Shown here: positions 58,690-64,000 of the stretch, one piece after another
Numbering within the stretch: position 1 is the stretch's first letter
Layout: the number at the start of each line of letters is the position of its first letter
Source of the DNA: JAQGMV01 sp963828715
GTDB lineage: Bacteria; Pseudomonadota; Gammaproteobacteria; Burkholderiales; SG8-41
NCBI GenBank assembly: GCA_963828715.1
Contig: CAWHFX010000022.1
Location: 124,001-188,000, forward strand
Reading direction: 5' to 3'
DNA length: 64,000 nt
Notes under the pieces: generated by a model
Databases searched by the model: none
Told to the model about the DNA's origin: nothing
The model's input: only the letters and a program-made list of their open reading frames with translations
Program-made: the position numbers and the translations under genes

Positions 58690-58921
58690 GATTGCTCCTT
58701 ATCAGTGGAGGGATCGTTCGCTGAGTTGCCGACTTCCCGTCGGCGTTACTGACTCGGGCGCTTATTGAGCAGACTTCGGGCCAGGGCGAGCAGCTGGCTC
58801 GCGGTGAGCGCAACTCACTGAAGCGATAAGTTTTATTGAAACGCTGGGAATACGCGCTGGAGGAGGGGCCCAGCGCCTTGGGGGATATCCCCCGGGGGAT
58901 GGGGTCAGATCCCCCAGCGCA

Positions 58922-60331
58922 TCAAGCCGTAGGCCTGAGGCGATGCTTCTCCATGCGATAGCGAAGCGTGTCGCGTGTGACGCCGAGCAGTTGGGCGGCG
59001 CGTGTCACATTCCATCCAGTGCGCTCGAGCGCTTGCAGAACGAGGTCGCGTTCGACATCGCCGAGCTTCATGCCTGAATTGGGTAAAGCGGGAGCGGACG
59101 CGGCTGTCTCGCCCGTTGGTAATGATGCGGCAGACGGCGTCAGCAACTTGCAGAACGGGAAATGTGCTGCTTCGAGCACGTCGAAGTCCGCCAGCAATAC
59201 AGCCTGCTCGATAGCGTTACGCAACTCGCGCACGTTACCCGGCCATGCGTAATTTCGAAGTGCCTGCTCGGCGCCTGCGCTCAACGTGAGATTCGGCTTA
59301 CCGTATCGCGCACCGTGTGTCTTGAGAAACATTCGGGCGAGCAGCAGGATGTCGTCGCCCCGTGCGCGCAAGGGCGGCAGCGCGATATCCACGATGCGCA
59401 GCCGGAAGAACAGATCCGCTCGGAAGCGGCCCTCGCGCACCATCTGTTCGAGATCGCGGTTCGTCGCGGCCACGAAGCGCACGTCCACCGGTTGCTCGCG
59501 CAGCCCGCCAAGCCTGCGCACCGTGCGATCTTCCAGGAGCTTCAGGAGCTTCGCCTGGACGCCGATGTCCACCTCGCCGATCTCATCCAGAAAGAGTGTG
59601 CCGCCTTCCGCGGCTTCGACCAGGCCGGCCTTGCGCTGACGTGCGTCAGTGAAGGCGCCGCGTTCATAGCCGAACAGCTCCGCTTCGAGCAGGTTCGTCG
59701 GTATCGATGCGCAATTGAGCTCCACGAAGGGGCGGGCATGGCGCACGCCGTCGAAATGGAGCGCGCGAGCGACGAGCTCCTTTCCCGTACCCGTTTCGCC
59801 GTGGATGAGAACCGCAGGCGCGGTGCCGTCGCGAATGCCGCGTTCGGCCTGAATGAGCTGCTGGAGCTTTTGCTTCAGCGCGACCATCGGCGGTGATGTT
59901 CCGAGCAGCCGCGCGATTCCGCTCGTTTCCGCCTGGCGATCGCGGTAGTAGGCAAGGGCGCCCTCAATGCGCCGTTGGCTGAGAACACGGTCGAGCACGA
60001 GCTTCAGCTCGTCGAGTGCCACCGGCTTTCCAAGAAAATCCGCGGCGCCCTGTTTCATGGCGTCGACAGCGACCTGGACGCTGGCATGACCCGTGAGCAT
60101 GATGACGTTCGCGCTCGGATCGCGGCGTTTGAGCTCGGCCAGAAGTGCGAGGCCGTTCATGCCGGGGAGGTTGTAATCGACGAGCACCGCGTCCGGAGAA
60201 AACTCATCGAGCGCTGTGAGACCGGCCTCCGCGCTGGGGGCAACCCGCGCTTCATACCCCTGACGCTGCAGATAGGTCCTGACGTTCTTTGCCAGAATCG
60301 CTTCATCTTCGATGATCAGGATGGCGGGCAT
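58922..60331 (-). CDS. Sigma-54-dependent NtrC-family response regulator
   Basis: This 469-aa regulator has a receiver (Asp52 in VLVDYNLPGMNG), a long linker, and a sigma-54 AAA+ domain with Walker A GETGTGKE, contact loop GAFTDA in place of GAFTGA, Walker B GGTLFLDEIGEV and arginine-finger region. The C-terminal Fis HTH is GWNVTRAAQLLGVTRDTLRYRMEKH. ATG 60331 is 2 bp after the kinase stop, so kinase and regulator are one operon. The Gly-to-Asp change in the sigma-54 loop occurs in some family members, but may weaken sigma-54 contact. Targets unknown. Confidence 0.92.
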   Translation of the reverse strand: MPAILIIEDEAILAKNVRTYLQRQGYEARVAPSAEAGLTALDEFSPDAVLVDYNLPGMNGLALLAELKRRDPSANVIMLTGHASVQVAVDAMKQGAADFLGKPVALDELKLVLDRVLSQRRIEGALAYYRDRQAETSGIARLLGTSPPMVALKQKLQQLIQAERGIRDGTAPAVLIHGETGTGKELVARALHFDGVRHARPFVELNCASIPTNLLEAELFGYERGAFTDARQRKAGLVEAAEGGTLFLDEIGEVDIGVQAKLLKLLEDRTVRRLGGLREQPVDVRFVAATNRDLEQMVREGRFRADLFFRLRIVDIALPPLRARGDDILLLARMFLKTHGARYGKPNLTLSAGAEQALRNYAWPGNVRELRNAIEQAVLLADFDVLEAAHFPFCKLLTPSAASLPTGETAASAPALPNSGMKLGDVERDLVLQALERTGWNVTRAAQLLGVTRDTLRYRMEKHRLRPTA

Positions 60332-60333
60332 GG

Positions 60334-61686
60334 TCAGAGCGCGGGCGCGAGATCGAGTATGACGCGAGTGCCCTGCTGCGGAACACTTTCGATGCGCACG
60401 TCGCCGCCGAGGCGTCGCACGATGTGCCGAACGAGTGACAGTCCCAGGCCCATGCCGTTGGGTTTGGTTGTCGCATGCGGCGTGAAGAGTCGCGCTGCCT
60501 GTGCCGGATCGATGCCATGACCGGTGTCGGCCACGGTGAGCCGCACCGCGCGGCGGTGGCCTATCTCGGCGGCGATCCGGAGCTGCCCGCCGTCCGGCAT
60601 GGCGTCGATCGCATTCGCATACAAGCTGCAGAGCACCTGCTCGAGCAGTGCTTCGTCTCCGGCAACCGCGGGCACCGCCGGGGGAATTCTCGAAACTAGC
60701 TCGATGCGGCGCCGCTCGCATTCACGTCGAAACGCACTATCTGCGCGAGCCACCACGGCGCCCAGATCCGCGCTCGCGGGACCGGCGTGATCCGGATGCG
60801 AATAGGCGAGGAGATCGCGCACCCAGCGCTCGAGGTTGTCGACTTCAGAGATGATGTCTCGGAGGGATTCCGCAGATTCGGGTCCCGCATCGTGCAGACT
60901 CAGTTCAGCGGAGCTGCGTATCGACGCGATCGGGTTACGGATTCCGTGTGCGACTGCCGAGCTCAGTTCCCCGACCGCGGCAAAACGCTCCGCCTCGACC
61001 AGCCGTTCGCGCTGGTCGCGAATAGTGCGGTCCGCGCCGCGAACGATCCAGAAAAGCACGCCATAAAGCAGCAGGCCGCTGACGAGCGCAAAAGCCCAGA
61101 TGAGCCGCGTGCCTTCGCCGATACTTTCGAAGAGGCCGGTGGGAACCCGGTAGAGCTCTGCCACACCGAGGACGGCGTTACGACGACGATCCCATAGCGG
61201 CACATACAACTCGACGAAGTAGACCGGCTTTGCACTCAAGTTCGCACGTTCCGGCTTCGGATCGTTCGGTCCCGCCAAATCCATCTCTATGTGCATCTGG
61301 CCTCGGAGCGCTTCCTCGAGCTCCGGATTGGGCGTCTCCTGAACATTTTCGAGGTTCGGATCGCTCGACCAGATCACCGTGCGATCGGGCGTGTAGATGT
61401 TCGCCCGCAGCACGTCGGGGAGGCGCGATACGCGCTCGAAGACCTGCTCGAAATGCCGGTCACCCAGGCTCGGCTGCCGGCCGTCGCGATAGGCGAGCTC
61501 GTTTTCTACGTCGACGACGCTCTGCAGGAATTCCATCGTCAGGATCGCGTCGCGGTTCACCACGTGCCGGGTCAGAAAGTCGGCGACGAGCACCGAGCAG
61601 ACGGCGAAGACCAGCGAGACGCTGAGCAGACTCAGCAGTGAAAAGCGCTGTAGCAGCTTGTACGGCTGGGTCGCGATGGTGTTCAT
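60334..61686 (-). CDS. Membrane sensor histidine kinase, partner of the NtrC-type regulator
   Basis: This 450-aa kinase has membrane helices at about 15-38 and 220-240 flanking a periplasmic sensor domain (YRDGRQPSLGDRHFEQVFERV, ANIYTPDRTVIWSSDPN) with no haem motif. Dimerisation His lies in SSAVAHGIRNPIASIRSS, and the ATPase domain has LYANAIDAMPDGG, DTGHGIDP and GMGLGLSLV. The H-box reads HGIRNP rather than HEIRNP; loss of the Glu next to His may alter phosphatase or kinase balance. The start is ATG 61686. It precedes the regulator gene by 2 bp. Confidence 0.9.
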   Translation of the reverse strand: MNTIATQPYKLLQRFSLLSLLSVSLVFAVCSVLVADFLTRHVVNRDAILTMEFLQSVVDVENELAYRDGRQPSLGDRHFEQVFERVSRLPDVLRANIYTPDRTVIWSSDPNLENVQETPNPELEEALRGQMHIEMDLAGPNDPKPERANLSAKPVYFVELYVPLWDRRRNAVLGVAELYRVPTGLFESIGEGTRLIWAFALVSGLLLYGVLFWIVRGADRTIRDQRERLVEAERFAAVGELSSAVAHGIRNPIASIRSSAELSLHDAGPESAESLRDIISEVDNLERWVRDLLAYSHPDHAGPASADLGAVVARADSAFRRECERRRIELVSRIPPAVPAVAGDEALLEQVLCSLYANAIDAMPDGGQLRIAAEIGHRRAVRLTVADTGHGIDPAQAARLFTPHATTKPNGMGLGLSLVRHIVRRLGGDVRIESVPQQGTRVILDLAPAL

Positions 61687-61986
61687 GCGGGCGGCACCAG
61701 CCGGCGCGGTGCGAACGAAATCAGCGGGTTGCTCTGAGGGTATCAAGGGGGATTACTCCGGCTGGTGAGTCGTCCAGGTCGCGCACGGACGTGACGGTGC
61801 CGTAGCATGTCGCCGCTAAACGGCCATGTCTTTGCACTGCGTCAACGGCCGGTAAAACGCCGCAGTGGCCGATCCGCGCCTCGCGCCGCGCTGACCCTGC
61901 GAACAGGGGAGGGGAGCACCACCCTGATGCCGCTGCCTGCGGCCACGCGAGATGCCGCAGCGTTGAACGTTCCGCGAATGCGGCTT
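61687..61986. other. Intergenic stretch of 300 bp before the kinase gene
   Basis: I see no gene or structured element that I can support. It lies between the diheme cytochrome end and the kinase start on the same strand, and should hold the kinase promoter. Confidence 0.5.
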
Positions 61987-62601
61987 CTACTTCTTTGCGT
62001 CCGGATCCGGATTGAACATGTAAACGATCGCCGCGCGGATTTCGTTGTCGGTGAGATCCGGCAATCCGCCGCGTGCCGGCATTCCGCCGTGACCATTGAT
62101 GGCGGAGCGAACGGTGGTTTCGAAGCCTTGGCGAAGCCTCGGTATCCAAGCTGCTCGATCTCCTATTCGTGGCGCCCCGCCCTTCCCGGTCTCGTGACAC
62201 TCGTGGCAGCGCGCTTCCACGACCTGGCGGCCGGAACGCTGTCCGACGCGACCCGGATCGGCTGGCTCTCTCCACTGGCCGCCGGACTGATTGACCATGT
62301 AAACGATGGCTCGCTTGAGCTCCGTATCGCTCAGATCGAATCGGGCGCCATGCGGCGGCATATTGCGGACGCCTTTGAGCGCGCTTTGCGTAAGGCCGGA
62401 AAGACCGCGCGTCGCTCGCGAACGCCATGCAGCGGTATCGCCGATTCTGGGTGCGCCCTGGGCGCCCGTTGCGTGGCACTTCGCGCAGACTTCGTCCACG
62501 ACCTCTTTGCCGGAACGGGCGGGGTGCGTGTCGGCGGCCGATGCTGCAAGCGGGATCGCGAGCGCAAGCGCAACGACACCGGTGAATCCGATGTGCTTCA
62601 T
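61987..62601 (-). CDS. Diheme c-type cytochrome (tandem cytochrome c5-like domains)
   Basis: This periplasmic electron carrier of 204 aa has signal peptide FTGVVALALAIPLAASA and two similar domains. Domain 1 has CAKCHATGAQGAPRIGDTAAWRSR, LTQSALKGVRNMPPHG and ELKRAIVYMVNQSGG. Domain 2 has CHECHETGKGGAPRIGDRAAWIPR, INGHGGMPARGG and EIRAAIVYMFN. Each has one CXXCH and one likely axial Met (NMPPHG, GMPARG), the cytochrome c5 plan. Similar tandem c5 proteins serve as donors in anaerobic respiration. It ends 300 bp before the kinase gene. Confidence 0.92.
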   Translation of the reverse strand: MKHIGFTGVVALALAIPLAASAADTHPARSGKEVVDEVCAKCHATGAQGAPRIGDTAAWRSRATRGLSGLTQSALKGVRNMPPHGARFDLSDTELKRAIVYMVNQSGGQWREPADPGRVGQRSGRQVVEARCHECHETGKGGAPRIGDRAAWIPRLRQGFETTVRSAINGHGGMPARGGLPDLTDNEIRAAIVYMFNPDPDAKK

Positions 62602-62672
62602 GGATGCTCCAGTCAGGAGCCGCTTTCGCGGCCGGCTTGTTGTTCCGGTATTGTAAACAACACGCCAGCCGG

Positions 62673-64000
62673 CTACGCGACGCCAACCTCTGGAGCCTTT
62701 TCACCACGACGCTCGGCAAGTGCTTCATGTATCGCCATGGCAGACCTCTTGCCGGCGCCCGCTGCAAGTATGACCGTTGCGGCGCCCGTGACTGCGTCTC
62801 CGCCGGCATACACCAGCGCCTTCGACGTGAGGCCGGTCTGCTCGTCGGCCATGAGACAGCCTTTCTTGTTCGTGAGCAGGCCGGAGGTCGTTCTCGTGAG
62901 CAGCGGATTCGGCGTGGTGCCGATCGCCAGGATGACGTTGTCGACGGGCAGAACGAACTCGCTGCCCTCGATCGGGATCGGCCGCGCGCGACCGGACGCG
63001 TCCGGCCTCGCCGAGCTTCATCTTCTGACACCGCGAGTCCGGCCACCCAGCCGCTGCCGTCGTCAACCACTTCGAGCGGATTGGTGAGCCATTCGAAGCG
63101 CACGCCTTCCTCGATCGCATGGTGGTACTCCTCGACGCGGGCGCCCATCTCCTTCTCGCTGCGGCGGTAGACGATGATGGCTTCTTCCGCACCCATGCGC
63201 AGCGACGACCGCACGGCGTCCATTGCCGTGTTGCCGGCGCCGATCACCGCGACGCGCTTGCCGACCGCAATCGGCGTGTCGTTCTCGGGGAACTTGTAGC
63301 CGCCCATCAGGTTCATGCGCGTCAGGAACTCATTGGCGGACATCACTCCGTTCAGGTTCTCGCCTGGCATGCCAAGGAACTGCGGCAGTCCGGCGCCCGG
63401 TGCCGATGAAGACGGCGGCGTAGCCCAGTCGTCCGAACAGGTCGTCGAGCGGCACGGTGCGGCCGATGACGACGTTGCAGACTGGATCTCGACACCCATT
63501 GCCTTCAGGACATCGATTTCCCAATCGAGAATCGACTTCGGGCAGACGGAACTCCGGGAATGCCGTAACGCAGTACGCCGCCCGGTGCGTGCAGCGCCTC
63601 GTAGATCGTGACCGGATAGCCCAGACGCGCGAGCTCGCCGGCGCAGACGAGCCCGGACGGTCCCGCTCCGATGACGGCGATTTTCTCCGTGCGCGTAAGG
63701 TTCGGCTTGACCGTCGATCGGCTGCGTGCGCTCCCAGTCCGCGACGTAGCGCTCCAGATGTCCGATCGCCACCGGATTGAAGCGTTTGACCATGTGGCAT
63801 TCCGCTTCGCACTGCGATTCCTGCGGACACACGCGGCCGCAGATCGCGGGCAGCGGATTGGCGCTGCGCAGGATCTTCGCTGCACCGGCCATGTCTCCCG
63901 CGGCGATCGCATGGATGAAATCGCGGGATCGGTATGTTGACCGGGCAGCCGTCGACGCACACGGGATCCTGGCAGCGCAGGCAGCGTTCGGCTTCGAATT
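62673..64000 (-). pseudogene. gltA: GltA-type NAD(P)-dependent Fe-S flavoprotein (glutamate synthase small-subunit-like), disrupted, runs off window end
   Basis: Across the three minus-strand frames one can read an almost continuous protein. It runs CLRCQDPVCVDGCPVNIPIP, AICGRVCPQESQCEAEC, IAVIGAGPSGLVCAGELARLGYPVT, GVLRYGIP, SILDWEIDVLKAMG, GAGLPQFLGMPGENLNGV, VAVIGAGNTAMDAVR and EFVLPVDNVILAIG. It ends near VYAGGDAVTGAATVILAAGAGKRSA and TAG at 62673-62675. This is the GltA/NfnB/sulfide-dehydrogenase alpha family (two Fe-S clusters, FAD, NAD(P)H). At least seven frame changes occur between about 62.97 and 63.93 kb, nearly all explained by one extra base each. The 5' end lies beyond the window. 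Confidence 0.8.

Noticed and set aside
61721..63892. 723-codon open frame on the minus strand
   Set aside because: It joins fragments of the broken GltA-like gene with out-of-frame reading of the diheme cytochrome gene; not a real protein.

Overview
The window reads as about 64 kb of a GC-rich proteobacterial chromosome, most likely a betaproteobacterium. The gene order glnE - yhdP - nit - tldD - aroG, and the DUF1841 - nth - rnfB-like - pyrD block, are both familiar from that class. This is inference from gene content and order only. I see no rRNA, tRNA, CRISPR array, insertion sequence or phage gene.

Layout. 1-9 kb: housekeeping (glnE partial, yhdP, a nitrilase-family amidase, tldD, aroG). 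9-13 kb: cobalamin handling (BtuF-like, PduO-type adenosyltransferase) and a SulP permease, with three copies of a short palindromic repeat. 13-17 kb: two monoheme cytochromes, DUF1841, nth, an RnfB-like ferredoxin, pyrD. 17-23.4 kb: cytochrome c maturation genes ccmI, H, G, F, E, D, C on the minus strand, headed by a small Fis-type HTH protein. 23.6-27.4 kb: an MtrA/DmsE-type decaheme cytochrome, an MtrB/PioB-type outer-membrane porin and a small cytochrome c. 27.5-30.1 kb: two Crp/Fnr-family regulators, a hemerythrin-like protein and a PII-like protein. 30-34.5 kb: aat, bpt, an orphan nuoCD pair with a stub of nuoB, and an unknown gene. 34.5-38.6 kb: a UbiE-like methyltransferase and fumarate reductase frdABCD. 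38.8-53.8 kb: two facing blocks of respiratory and signalling genes. The plus block has a CbcL-like multiheme-c/cytochrome-b protein, a haem-motif histidine kinase and an NtrC-type regulator. The minus block has three response regulators, a pentaheme lipoprotein, a HybA-like ferredoxin, an NrfD-like quinone protein, a 50-residue membrane protein, a second haem-motif kinase, a nonaheme cytochrome and a cytochrome b. 53.9-57.5 kb: hemY, ccmAB and an anchorless NapC/NirT-type cytochrome. 57.5-62.6 kb: a frameshifted outer-membrane-like protein, a small repeat protein, an NtrC/kinase pair and a diheme cytochrome. 62.7-64 kb: a heavily frame-disrupted GltA-type oxidoreductase running off the end.

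How it fits together. The theme is anaerobic or extracellular electron transfer. There are about 40 c-type haem motifs, a complete Ccm set in two pieces, inner-membrane quinone-linked modules, an MtrAB conduit and fumarate reductase. Eight FNR/DNR-like palindromes (TTGAT-N4-ATCAA or close) sit in front of the Mtr, regulator, PII-like/aat, methyltransferase, frd/CbcL-like and minus-block genes, so the two Crp/Fnr proteins encoded here are good candidates to control them.

The best candidate for an undescribed system is the 43.8-53.8 kb minus-strand block. It couples an NrfD/HybA-type quinone module to a membrane-anchored receiver-GcvH-like protein that lacks the lipoyl lysine, a receiver fused to a repeated hydrophobic domain, and a haem-motif kinase with a zinc-ribbon insertion in its ATPase domain. 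Its facing partner block carries a sibling haem-motif kinase.

Caution on sequence quality. Several genes (mtrB-like, cbcL-like, hemY, the outer-membrane-like protein and especially the last 1.3 kb) carry frame breaks, nearly all fitting one extra base. That pattern suits insertion errors in the assembly at least as well as real decay.
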